From Klebsormidium nitens (taxonomy: Eukaryota > Streptophyta > Klebsormidiophyceae > Klebsormidiales > Klebsormidiaceae): DNA of 64,000 nucleotides. The notes under the pieces were generated by a model. That model was not told where the DNA came from and did no database searches. It saw only the letters and a list, made by a program, of their open reading frames with translations. This document shows, one piece after another, positions 1 to 11,715 of the stretch. The translations under genes were made by a program, and so were the position numbers. The first letter of the stretch is position 1. Each line of letters begins with the position of its first letter. The stretch lies in contig DF237017.1 in NCBI GenBank assembly GCA_000708835.1, forward strand, positions 78,987 to 142,986, read 5' to 3'.

Positions 1-11
1 CAACATTTCTA

Positions 12-400
12 AATGACAGCGATACTGCTAGAGGCAAGCTCTAGTTTGGTGAAGCGCCTGGGAGGAAGAGTGCCGCTGCAAACCATTCACACCCGGGCCG
101 CCGATCGCCTCCGACTTCTTGTTTCGCACCAGCTCGTGAATGCCAGCCTGTTTTCGAAAAAGAAACAGCATTTGTTAATGACAGCGATACTGCCAGAGGC
201 AAGCTCTAGTCTGGTAAAGCGCCTGGGAGGAGAAGTGCCGCTGCAAACCATTCACACCCGGGCCGCCGTTCGCCTCCGACGTTTGTTTCGCACCAGCTCG
301 TGATTGCCAGCCGTTTCTAAGAATAATTAACAATTGTTAAAGATAGGGATACTGCTAGAGGCAAACTTTAGGTTGCTGAGGCGCTTGAGAGGTTGGGAAA
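12..400. repeat. Degenerate tandem repeat, about 165-bp unit, 2.4 copies
   Basis: A unit starting near 12 recurs near 178 with high identity and again from about 339 in a more diverged, shorter form. Each unit begins with a GATACTGC motif and ends in a run resembling tttgtt. The first two copies translate to closely similar peptides in the same frame (13-303), but no start, splice or family context supports a gene. It may be a repeat at the edge of a gene lying outside the window. It resembles in style the exon-border duplications seen further right. Confidence 0.75.
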
Positions 401-1324
401 CATTTTGCTGCTTCTTGCTCCTTTCTCCGGAAGCAAACGCTTGGCTGCCGGCTCAACACGTTCAGCTTTTCGCTGTTAGATCGAGTCTCCTTCCGTGCTT
501 GTTGCATTGGGACCAAGCTGAGAGGAGAGGGCCCATCAGCACTTGATCGAGTTCGGGTCCGGATTAGCTGCCGGCGATCGGCTGGCTGAAGCAATCCTTG
601 CTTACTCGTACTGGCAATTCCCTTGTTTTCCAAGGAAACTTGTCTCCTAACATTCAGAAGCCCCGGGCAACTCAACTGAAAACCCTAACCCAAACGTTAT
701 GCGCTCCGCACCCGTACCCACCCTAATCACCAAACCAACCCTACCCGTCCCCCAGGCTGTAAACCGTATGAGACAAGCCCATAAGGAGACAACGGAGTTG
801 CCACAATTGCTTACTCGGGAAATTGAGTTTGCAGGAACTTACCGGTATTATACCCAAGCAAGGCCCGTCCATGATTCCCCAGAATCCGACCCGAACATCG
901 TACCTGCGGCATCGCAATGACGTTGTCATACAAACCTCGTCTTTTTGCATGGGTTTTTAGACCAAAAAGGAAAAAGAAAAAAGAAGAAAGGGATCTAAGC
1001 TCCACCCCTAGTAAATTCAGATTATCCTGAAATGCCCAGTAGCATTCGTGGAAAGCCTGCAGACAACTCACAGCTCAAGACTTGTAACCCCTGGTTGCTC
1101 AAAGTTGGATAACCAGAATTCTCTTAAGGACTCGAATAACATAGTGCGAGGACATTGCATCCTGGTTGAAATAGGTTTCGGCTCCAAAAGGCTCGTCACC
1201 AGCAACCACCCAATTATCTCGAGAGGAGCATTTCCATCCAGATCAAGGGAAGGCACCGATCTTCATATCCTCAAAAGGTTATTTTCCGAGGCCCAAAGAC
1301 TTCTAGAGTGAGAACATGAGACGC
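401..1324. other. Intergenic stretch downstream of the zinc-ribbon gene
   Basis: Nothing coding can be supported here. Small open frames on both strands lack family resemblance and splice context. The part nearest 1324 is expected to be the 3' untranslated region of the minus-strand gene that stops at 1325. A plant telo-box-like AAACCCTAA lies near 679. Confidence 0.5.
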
Positions 1325-4169
1325 TCACCAGTAGTCGCCTGGTTGTAGGGGCCCCGACCGAGGCTCCGCCTTCTTGACTTGGGAGTCGGGGACGGGGAAG
1401 CCGTTCACCTTGACGTCCAGCTCAAACTCATCCTCCTCCTCGAACTGCCTCCTGAGCTTGTTCAGGAAGCTCTTCTTCTTCTTCTTTTCCTGGGGTGCGA
1501 ACGGAGCAGGGCCGCCGACGCCTGGCGGGCCTGGAAAAGTCGAAGAATTGTAGCGGAGAAACCGATCTGGACTTAAGTCGTTTCAGACCACTTATGTGAA
1601 AGTGAGTCTGGGGTTTTGGTCCACTCTAGTCGTTGTTACCCGTTTCCGCAGGCTAGCTTTGGTTGCACTATGTTGAGACATGAGGCTGGCATCTCTTTTC
1701 TTCGGACTATGCCACATGTTGAACATACAAATTCAAAGCATGAAGCAAAGTTGCAACCTCGTAAAGTGGTCGACCTTAGCCTATCGCAACTTCATTTCAT
1801 TGGGGCATGCGCACAGAGACTTGACCAGGTTCGTGAAAGGCAATCATTTCAAAGCAATCCCTTTGCAGGAAAAACCTAGACTCGAAGGACCCGCATGTTT
1901 GTGCGCTGTCCAATCATGCGAAAGCAAGCCACTTACCGACCCCGCCAGGGTACGCTCCGGGCTGCACAGCCGCCTCATGATAAGCGGGCGGCATGCTGTA
2001 CTGGTAATGCATGGCTCCAGGCTGCTGGTATGGCGCAGGCATACTGCTCTGGTAATGGAGTTCAGGGGTGGATCTGCCGCTTCCAAAATTTGGCGAGCCC
2101 TGATGTCCTGGAGAAGGGGTACGGCGCTCGGGGTAGGGGGATGGAGGCCCTGGGGGGGTGGTGCTTGGTGGGGGGGGAGGAGGGGGATGGTCTGCACCAG
2201 CGGAGAAGCAGAAGCTATGATGCTGTGAAAGCGAAGCGTGCTTTCGGCAGAATCAGGTTCATTGGACGTGTCAGAGAGGTGGCCAAGAGCCGAAGTAGCA
2301 CAGCGGATCTTCAAGATCGTGCCAGGAGAAAATCGTATGCTGGTTCTCGTGCTATCATGTGAACGCCGAGTCCACTTTGGGGAGTCAGCGTTTCTGTCCT
2401 AAATATGAGTTGTTGCAAATTTTACGCACATAACAACCCCCTGAAAATGTTGGAAGTTGTTACGCAAGAACCTCCCTTTTCAGCCCAAAAACCCGACCGA
2501 GGCAACTTTGACCGGAAACCCAACTGACCTTAGTTCTGTGGTTTCTACATCCAGGTTGCATAACCCTGCTTCGAGCTACCAATCACGCGGGACGGCTTCT
2601 GATCATGCTTACTTTCCACAGGGGGACCTTGGACTGCCTCCGCATTTTCGGTTGCGTAACAAGGTGGGTACTCAATCGGGCTCGAAGTTTCAAAATTACT
2701 GTTCCTGTTCGCACATGAGGGAATCTATCAGACAAGGCATCAAGGGGAGGTCGCTGCCACTCAAGGGATCAGTAAGTACTGACTGGATTTCGAGCAGCTT
2801 CCGAGAAATCGACTAACCATGCTGCTCCCATGAGTAAGGGCTTGTGCTCGCGTCCGCTGCTCCCGTGCCATATTCCTGCTGCTCATAAGCGAAGGGTCTC
2901 CTTCCTGAGGGGGGCGCGAACTCCTGCTTCGGTGGGGGGGCCACCTCTTCCTGCTTTGGCGGGGGGGGGACCGGTTCTTGCACCAATGGGGGAGCAATTC
3001 CTGGAGTCTCTGGCTCTGGATCAGGGAACCGGTTCACTGACTGACAGCTGCCGCAGCGCACCAAGCGGTTCCCTTTCCTGTCCCTTGGGAGATTATCTGG
3101 CAGGTTAAGGAAACCCCCGCAGGTGGAGCACTGGTAGAATTGCGGGCCAGGAGGGGGCGGGGGTGGGAACTGCGGAGGGGGAGGGTATTGCGGAGGAAAG
3201 CCGCTGCTAGACGAGCTGCTAGGACGCCGATCGTGCAGGGAGAGGGAGCTCATGTCGGGGGGGTCGGAAGCAGCGGACTGAGGGCGGCTCCCGGAGCTGG
3301 GCGGGCGGTTAGGAGGGGGAGCATAAAATTCACCATTGGAATGGTTGTGGGGTGGGGGACGGGGAGGGCTGGAGAGGCTGGGGGGCGGTCCTGGGGGAGG
3401 GGGTACGGAGGAAGCTGCAAGAGGAGAAGGTGCAACTGAGCACTGCAACATTTTATTTGGCCCTGTCTGCAACGTGGCGACCAATTTTGCTTCTACAGAG
3501 AATGACAGACGAGAATCTCAGGAAATGTATCGTCAGACAGAGAAGGAATGTGTGGTCAGAGTTGCTGCAGCTGACTGGGTGCAACTCAAAGTGTCAGAAG
3601 GCTAGCAATGAGATCTGCGGGATGTCCATGACAAGTTCAGATGCTTCGGGACTTTCATTAGATTCCTTGGGAAGCCGGCAGCCAAGAGAATGAACCCCTT
3701 CTTTCACTGCAGGAGCAGAATTTGAGAGACCCAGATACTGCACTGAGCCAGTGGTTGGTTGCAAACAGATACACCAGTCGAATTTTCTGAAGGCCTTAAG
3801 GGAATGTGTGACACACGCGATTTTTTTCCTTTGTATAAAGTCACTACTTATGAGCTGATCACATTGCGCTCATAAGGCATGCCAAGACCTTCTCTTGGAA
3901 CTGACACAAGTGGACATCCGGTTGCGACTGCAATAAGTAGGTTTCTTTCAACTCTCCCCTTGCCCTCTTTGCATGCAGGGCAAAACTAATCGAGTGTTCA
4001 AAACCTTTTCCTTTAAAAACCAAGAAAAGTGGGCCGAACTACATACTGAACGCCCTCCATTAGAATAATGCTCACATTGCAGAACTGTCCCGCAGACGCA
4101 AGTAAAGAAGGGGGCCCCAGGCGGCTCATGCAGCTGAATGCGGCAAACGGGGCACTGCACGATGGCCAT
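1325..4169 (-). CDS. LSD1-like zinc-ribbon, proline-rich protein (4 exons)
   Basis: Exons on the minus strand, 5' to 3': 4169-4076, 3414-2818, 2191-1937, 1530-1325; 383 residues, all junctions GT-AG and in phase. Residues 6-27 form an LSD1-type finger (CPVC, then P-P-G-A, then CVCG; Cys6, 9, 24, 26). A second related ribbon has Cys127, 130, 152 and 155. Between and after them lie long Pro/Ser-rich and Pro/Tyr/Gln-rich stretches. The C-terminus is basic then acidic (KKKKKSFLNKL, then a Glu/Asp run) and ends GDYW. LSD1 and EDR4-type fingers in plants mediate protein contacts in cell-death and defence regulation; the role here is not known. The ATG at 4169 was chosen because it directly precedes the first finger. 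The first finger has one residue fewer between its last two Cys than classical LSD1 fingers. Confidence 0.8.
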
Positions 4170-6093
4170 CTGCTCTAGTTGCAGCACAATACCCTAGCTC
4201 GTACTGTTGGTCTCCTAAAATCCTGCACGGGAGATCGGAAAGTTGCACCATTGTCAGCAAGAATCATTGTCAGATTGGTCTACTACCTGTCAAATGGACT
4301 CCAATGAAACGGCAAAATTTTCCAAGGATGATGATGCTGCTTCTCTGATTTGCATTGTAAGTGTCCAAGCACGGCAAGCATAGCAACAGGAGAAACTTAT
4401 GTACACACTCGCACTTGCCGAATTTGCTGAGATCTCAAAACGGATCAGTGGCTGCATCAACAAATAAGCATATCAGAGCTGGCGAAGACGACATTGACAG
4501 GGTGCAAAATTGCATAGAGTGAAGCGTATATGAAAGCACACAGAGGAATAAGGGAAGATAAGGAACCCTAACCTCCTATGGCATTTTGTCCTTGTTTCAT
4601 AGTAATTTCACCATCTTTTTGGTTGTAAGTGTTACCGTGATATTGTCATAATGTGAACAGTGAGCAAGTGCTGACCATCTGCAGATTCGGGTGCACATTA
4701 GAGAGGTTTGAAGGATGCTCAAAATCCAAGGGTTGGTCCTAGTTCTACAGGATTCACCAGGGGTCGAGGAGAACCATGACTAACAGACTGGGCGAAGCTG
4801 ATGCAAGGGGTTCCTTGACATTGAATCCTCATTCAGGAATGCAGATCAAAATGGCGTTTTTCTGCCATATTTTAACAAGCTGGGAAATGTTTTCGAACAG
4901 CACTTTGAGCCAAAACAAACTTCTTTGGTTGTTAATCGCAGAAAACCATACCTTTGCAGCACTCTTCTGCAAGCTCTTGCAAGAGGCTGGCAACCACTGA
5001 CGCGAGCAATGCCCTTCACGATCTGACAACACGGTACGCTGGGTTCAGAATCTGTCGCAGACTGCAGAGCCCGCTTTCGTTTGCGGAAACCTCTTGCCTC
5101 GCTCAAACCTCAACCGAAAAGCACGAGTTTTACCTCTGTGATGCGGCTTCTTTCTTCTCCGAAATGGCTTCTGCCAGGTGCCTGGGCTACTTTTGGTCCT
5201 GTTTGGAACTTGGACCTTGCTTGCCTGCAGCTCTGGCATCTGCCTAGCGCCCCTGCAATCCCCGAGTACAGAGCAAGACTTGAGTGTCGAAGCCGCAGCC
5301 CACGAGCAGATTCGGATCTTCAGGCTGCATGGGGTCAAGGTACTACTGGTCCGTACAAGGAAGAACCGTACATGGTGTTTGAAGAACAATCGAATCGAAT
5401 CGCGATTTGTCTATCAGGGTGATCAATGTTCGACGCACTAAACGGCACCTTCGACAGGAGATTCCGCCGAAAGCATCTCTAGAGTTCCTGCCAGCTTGGT
5501 GCGCCGTTCTGCAGGAGGGAGTTCTCTTCGACGCGAACATCGAGCTTGCGACTTGGCACTGGTGGGCACTTGGGCGCCTTTCTTGCGCTGTGCGCAGCTT
5601 CCCATCTTTGCCATTGGTCATGCAGCACAAGTTTCCGAAGTGGCATCAGGAAAATCAAGAGGGGCCTTCAGGTGGTCTCTCAGAGACAGGGCGTTTGTTG
5701 AAATCATTGTGCTCCTGCTTCTAGTCCGATTTGTTGTGACGGTGGTTGTCAGCAAAGCAACCTGAGCAGGGGACATCTGCATTCATAAGTTTCGGGTTTC
5801 AAGTGGCCGTTCCTTCTGACCAGATCGGGTTGGGGTTGCAGCAATTGGTGAATTGCTAGAGAGGAATTTTTTGGGGCCAACGAGTGCTTTGGTTGGTGCA
5901 GAATGAGAAACGTGTAGTGTAGGACTGCTTCGAAGATGGAGAGTTGGATAGAAGCTACACCAAGTTGTGTAGCAAGAGTATGGTTTTCAGCTGGTTAGCG
6001 CACTTCGTTGCACCATTCAAGACAACACCACCGTAAAAGAAAACTCCATTTGCTGCGACAAGTCTCTGCCTGTGCAATGCAAAAGCAAAGACA
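4170..6093. other. Divergent intergenic region
   Basis: About 1.9 kb between the start codons of the minus-strand zinc-ribbon gene and the plus-strand AP-3 mu gene, so it should hold both promoters and 5' leaders. I see no convincing exon. Overlapping open frames at 5045-5765 on both strands show no recognisable protein and no paired splice sites. Confidence 0.5.
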
Positions 6094-9000
6094 ATGGGCG
6101 TGCAGAGCCTGTTTCTCTTGAGCGATACGGGTGAGGTTCTCTTTGAGAAGCATGAGAGAGGCAGAGCGACGGACCGGGGCGTATGCAGCTGGTACTGGAC
6201 GGAGGTGGAAAAGTTCAATGAGCAGAAAGAGGTATGGAATCGAATGCTGTGCATTTCAACCGCTTGATGCCCCTATGTCTTAGCGACATCATTCCTTGCA
6301 CTGCAGGAACCATGAGCCGCAACAGGAGCTAAAGAGTATCAACTTTAGTCATACCACCACTTCTTTGATGATTTCCACTCTGTTCCCTTAGTCCGACTTT
6401 GAAAGAAATCATACCACTTCTTTTGATTCCTTTATGACACGGAAACTGCCGCTCTTTGCATAAATGTCTTTGTCATCTCGACGCTACATTTCATAACTGG
6501 GGACTGACAGCTGCTTCCCAAAGAAGCTCAGAGCAGCGAGCCGGACAACGGGACACATGTTACGCTGCAAGGAATGTTGCGCTTTCTGAATGACAAATGG
6601 AAATCAAACCCCCCGGTCTCGGCTGTTTTGCGGAAACGTGTGCGAATCCTTGATCCTTTGTTTTACAAAAGCAGGTGGACATTCGGGTGCTAGTTGTTTC
6701 AAGTGCCCTGGTATTTACTTCACTTCTCTACTCAAGGACCGTCCATTGCATCAAACAAGACACTCGCTGCCCCACAAATGCTGGCAATAGCAGGACAGTG
6801 TACAGGATTAACTCAACTATGTACCAATTGGTCTTGCACAAGTAGACTTCTCAAAAGATGCGAGTTGCTGAGAGAATTGGCTTAGCGAACTTTTGTTTCT
6901 TACTTAAGAACTTGAATCCATCTTGTACTGATCCTTCTACGATCTTCATCCTCCTTTAGGTGCCGCCACTTTTAGTCCCTCCACTGTACAACATTGCAAA
7001 TGAGAACTTGAATCTAAACTTTGTCTTGATCCTCCTACGATCTTCACCCTCCCCCAGGTGCCGCCACTCCTGGTCTCTCCAACATACTACATTACGCATA
7101 TTGTCCGTGATGGCATCACTTTCCTCGCCTGCACTCAGGAGGAGACGCCGCCCCTGCTGTGCTTAGAAGTGCGCCTCATCTGACTCCTTATTTCCTGAGA
7201 CATTGTCATGTCCCTACGCGCAACGCCTTCTCTCTCATGCATCAACTCACACCTGCCAAAAAGTGTCTTTTCACAAAAGCTGCAACCTCAGATCAGCAAA
7301 CATTGACTGTAAGAGCGATGGAGAAGTCGTCTTCCAGGTTGCATCGGTCATTCAGTTGAAGTAGTGCCTACTCAATCTTCGTTCCGTTGGTTGTTGTTTC
7401 TTATTCAGAAATTCGTTTCTGTAAGTGACTTTGATGCACCACCTGTGCTGCAGCATCCTTCTGGCTGCATGAGCTATGAGCTTATACGGGCTGTCTATCT
7501 GAACCAACCTCGCCGTTCTGCAGTTCCTGTACCGGGTCGCAAGCGTTCTCACAGAGTACCTGGGAAAACTCGACGAGGATGCACTCAAAGATCACTTCAT
7601 TACAGTTTACCAGGTAAATCCGGGGCGCTTTATTCTTAACCAAAATTGAAAGGTCTAAATTCGCCAAATTTATAGATTGTAGTTGCAGAAAGGTCACCCG
7701 GCGACTCGCAGAAACTCGACCCTGACCTATGACATACTTTTCACGTGGCTTGAACATCTCCGCCCCTTACACCAGACATCAAAAGGTACACTTTTATTGT
7801 ATCCAGTTGGACACGGCTTTTCCAAAGCCAGGACAGTGTACGCAGACAGCTCTTGCCCTTCATGCTTCTGTACCCTTTCTCAAACTAGAGTTATTTCAAG
7901 CTTTTTGCATCCTTCTTGAGACTACTTCGATTCCAACGTTGTTTCAGCCTGTCTCTCCTACCTATCTAAGCCCTTGTTTGCGGATATACCAAACAATCAA
8001 TATTTTTTGGTGAGACCGACAAGTCTTCCAGGCTTTCAGAATCCGTTTATCTCTTAACCTAACCCTTCCTTTCGGACAGCTTTTGGACGAGATGATGGAC
8101 AGCGGCCTTCCTCTCACCACCGAGCCAAACATCCTCAAGGGCCTCATCCCCCCTCCCAGTCTTGTAGACCTGGTAGTTAACGCCCTGGTTCCGAGTAACC
8201 CGGCGTCTAACCCGCCTTCCCAGGGAGCAGCGGTTCCCTGGAGGGCCTCCGGGGTTAAGCACCCCAGTAACGAGATCTACTTCGATCTCGTGGAGGAACT
8301 AGATATTGCGATCAACAGGTGGGTATCCCCCTGCTGCTCACAACTTGTTCAAGAAGCTGGACTTCGTACTTTTTCAACTTTAAGTTTGTCCTTTCCGGCT
8401 TAGGAATCAGTGATACTAACGCTTTCAGAGCCTCGTTTCCAGCTGATTGTCACGTATCTCGAGGATTTAACGAAATTGACGAGGAGGGTGGGTCGTTGCA
8501 CCTGCAGCGCCTATCAATGGAGGGAGCCCTCACTACCTGCTCATAACGGGGTCGAAGGAAACTGCACGTCTGTCCTTCCCTCGCTGTGTCTGGAAGTGGA
8601 GACAGTGAGGCCGTAACGTACTTAGACGAATCAAGATGAGGTTTCGACGTCCGAGAAGGAGTTAGCAGGGTGATAAAAAATTACCGCATCACAGCGCAGG
8701 CACTGCGTTCGGTTGTGACCACAATTCATGTCCACAGAAAGCCCAGATAGCATCTTTCTCTTTGCAAACGACTGACAAGTAAGTTTGCTTCCATCTTCCT
8801 GTTACTATCTGGACCTGGGAAACTTGATTAAGATTTTCTAGTCGCTTGAGCTATACAAGCTTGCGCGTTCGGAACTCCTCGAAAAGTCTTTCCAATAGTG
8901 CACAGATCACGCCGCTGATGCCAGTCTTGTAAGGCTGCATTTTGAACACGGAGGCCTCAGAGCCACACTGAAGTTTTTGCAACCTGCAAAGCTCGGTCCG

Positions 9001-11715
9001 CCGCTTTTAGATCTCAAGCCAAAACTTCTGTTGAAACGTCCCCGCTCAGCTGGTGTGAAAACATTCGGGCTTCAACTGCAGGGACGGCAGCACGAGCGAC
9101 GGCGAGATCTACGGCGAGGTTTTGGCCACGTCCCGGCTGTCCGGCATGCCCACCGTCCTGGTGTCGTTCGGCGAGCCGGCGCTGTTTTCGGACGTCCGAT
9201 TCCACCCGTGCGTCAAAGTGAAGGCCTGGGAGGCGGACCGCGTGCTGACGTTCGTACCGCCAGATGGGGCCTTCAAGCTCATGTCTTACAGGTGGGGAGT
9301 TGAGATTCAGGGTTTCTTGTGTTTTGGAGTTTTGGACGTCCGTTCCATCCGTGCGTCAAAGTCAAGGCCTGGGAGGCGGACCGTGTGCGGAAGTTCATGC
9401 CGCCGGACAGGGCCTTTAAGTTCATGGCGTACAGGTGGAATGCGGGATTTTTTTGGTCATGGGGATGTTTTTGGTACCAAATCTGCGAACGTCGGACCCT
9501 GCCGTCGTTCCGTTTCTTGGACCTTTCGGATTTAGCAGGAAGTGCGGTTTCACGGCCTCGGATAAAAAATCGAACAACTGGGGCGTGCAGGTCACGAACT
9601 TTTTCAATGTTGTACGGTCGTCACCGGATTTGGACTAGACGCTGACCCTGACAGCGGTCTGCTTGTTGGCGGACTGCTGGTCCTGTGAAGTCAGAAAGCC
9701 CGACGAGTTGACAACTGAGATCACAAGCAAAGACAAAAGGAAATGGACGGAAAGACGAAAGAGACAGGAGTATTATTCCCCCCCATTTGGAGCACATATC
9801 TACCCGTCTCCCCGTTTCTCTGTTTTGCAAGCCAAAAAGGGGAAGTCGTCAAAGATGTACCCTATCGACCCGTGAGAAGTGCCTGCTCGATGAACCGTCC
9901 GGTGCAGGGTCGAGGGCATCCGGACCAGCCCGCTGTACGTCCGGCCGCACTTACCGTAAACTACTCCCCAAAGGGGAGTGAGATCGCGAAAGATTATGTT
10001 TTTTAGGTTCAAGGATAAAGAAAGAGGACTAAGCCGGAAGAGTAGCCTTTTTCAGATCCATTTACTTGAATTTCTTGCAGGGTTGAGGGCATCCGGACCA
10101 GCCCATCCTGTCCGTCTGCAGATCTCGTAAGCTCCCCCCCAAAGGGGAGTGAGATTGCGAGGGGTTAAACCTTCAGGTTCGACTTTAAAAACGAGGACTG
10201 AGGCGGAAGAGTAGCCTTTACTAGTATTCACTTAAACGCAATTTTGCAGGGTTGAGGGCATCCGGACCAGCCCGCTGTACGTCCGGCCGCAGTTTTCGTA
10301 CAAGGACGGCGCGGGGCGCGTGACCGTGCTCCTCGGCGAGAAGATGCCCAACAAGGTCGTGGACAGCATCACTCTAGTTCTCCCGCTGCCACAGGCGGTG
10401 ACGTCAGCCGAGCTGGCGGCCAACTGCGGGAGCGTACACTACGACGCTGCGTCCAAGGCAAGTCTGTCTCCGTTAGCAGTCTTCCCCACGCGCCTTTTCA
10501 CATCATTTCCCTCTGATATAAGGATAGAGTTTAATACCTAGAAGGATTCAAGAGTCATAAGACACGCCCGGGGAACGGGTGGGGTTGGTATGGTGGTTAG
10601 GGTGGGTTCGGGTGTGGAGTGCGTCATGTCTTTTAGTTCGCATTTTCAGTTAGTCTTCTGTCTTGGGCCCTTTCTTAGGTATACTTGATGGGTATCCTCT
10701 GTTGGGCATCGACACCGCTTCGTTATGGTCCCTTTCGGAAAGGCCGCGGCGCGAGCCGATCTGGCGACGTCCCGCGGAAGCGCACTTCGATCTTTGTTCT
10801 GAGTTTTTTGCTGACTGGCGTCTACTTTTTGGCGAAGCTTTTTCTGGACCGCTTACTCCTGGCACTTATCGCCGGCAGTGGGCTCGGCCGAAGCCCGCAA
10901 TTCTCTCCCCAACATTCTGCGGAAAGGAGCTGACACTTAAGCTTTATAGCAGATGCAGTTTGCTTACTTATACCTTCCCCATTGCAGACATGCACGTGGC
11001 AGCTTGGCAAGGTCCCGGTCGACAAAGCCCCGTGCCTAAGCGGGAGGTTGACTCTAGAGCCGGGATGCGACCGCCCAAGAGACTATCCCCCGATGCTTCT
11101 TGGCTGGCGGCTGGTCGGTACCGCTCTTTCAGGAGTACGGGTAGGTACTGGACAACCTCCGACTAGATCTTCACAATTTTCTCACTGCGTTTTGAGCAGA
11201 TGTGACTGCTTCTGCAGAACCAGAGGGGTTTAAGCCCTTCCGTGCAAATCTCATGCGGCCCAGTAGAGTTCGGCGAAAGATAAAATTACGTTTCGGTCGC
11301 TCAGAAGATCAGACTCTTCGTTGCCCGTCCCGTCACCGATGGGCGCGCACGTTCCGTCTTCGCTCACAATCACCTCAAGAGCTGACAGGCTGCCAATCAC
11401 AGCAGTCTGGTAGCATATGGTTTTTTTGTTGTTTTTACGCAAAAAGCCATCTCAAAGATTGATAGGTTTCCAAATATTGGTACTGATGCTGCCCTTCTCA
11501 AGTTTCCTGCCAATGTTGGAAGCTGCAGACTGCCTGCTTGAAAGCGACCCGGTGCTTTTGTCCTTTTTCTGATTACCCGCCATTGTCCTCGCCTGACTTG
11601 GTTCCCGCCTTGCTGAACACAGATCGACGCGATGAACATCATGCACGAAAGCTACAAGAGTTTCAAGGGTGTCAGGGCCCTTACAAGAGCCGGAAGCTAC
11701 GAGATCAGGGTTTGA
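6094..11715 (+). CDS. AP3M: AP-3 adaptor complex mu subunit (8 exons)
   Basis: Exons: 6094-6231, 7058-7168, 7524-7613, 8080-8318, 9082-9291, 10250-10457, 10988-11140, 11623-11715; 413 residues, matching the roughly 415 of plant AP-3 mu. The N-terminal longin-like part begins MGVQSLFLLSDTGEVLFEK. A family-diagnostic block LTTEPNILKGLI follows the longin domain. The mu-homology domain includes FHPCVKVKAWEADRV and FVPPDGAFKLMSYR, and the end reads GVRALTRAGSYEIRV. The protein is expected in the heterotetrameric AP-3 coat that sorts cargo from Golgi or endosome to the vacuole. Intron 6 starts with GC (GCAAGT after AAG at 10457). The gene carries relic copies of the borders of exons 2, 5 and 6 (separate entries). 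Identity is secure from sequence across all exons. Confidence 0.95.
6908..7103 (+). repeat. Duplicated intron end plus exon 2 start in AP3M
   Basis: Two copies of about 96 bp, beginning GAACTTGAAT at 6908 and 7004. Each includes a pyrimidine tract, an AG acceptor (before 6960 and before 7058) and the first bases of exon 2, GTGCCGCCACT. The upstream copy reads VPPLLVPP, then diverges; the downstream copy is the functional exon, which continues as VPPLLVSPTYYITH. Confidence 0.85.
9326..9440 (+). repeat. Relic copy of the exon 5 end plus donor in AP3M
   Basis: This intronic block repeats the last hundred or so bases of exon 5 at an offset of about 144 bases. It reads FHPCVKVKAWEADRV and then MPPDRAFKFMAYR, ending with ACAG before GTGGAA as in the real exon (TACAG before GTGGGG). 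A small deletion near its start changes the frame relative to the true exon. Confidence 0.85.
9895..10300 (+). repeat. Triplicated intron end plus exon 6 start in AP3M
   Basis: The acceptor and exon beginning GGTtGAGGGCATCCGGACC occur at 9908, 10081 and 10250; only the last opens into the full exon 6. Spacing is 173 and 169 bases. The intronic part between copies is also repeated (AAAGGGGAGTGAGAT, GCGGAAGAGTAGCCTTT). Copies 1 and 2 each end in a potential donor (GTAAAC at 9956, GTAAGC at 10127). Confidence 0.93.

Noticed and set aside
1680-2362. Plus-strand frames opposite the zinc-ribbon exon 3
   Set aside because: They are antisense shadows of the Pro/Tyr-rich coding exon.
5045-5765. Several overlapping 90-115 residue frames between the first two genes
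   Set aside because: No domain, no splice context, and frames on both strands at once; typical of GC-moderate random sequence.
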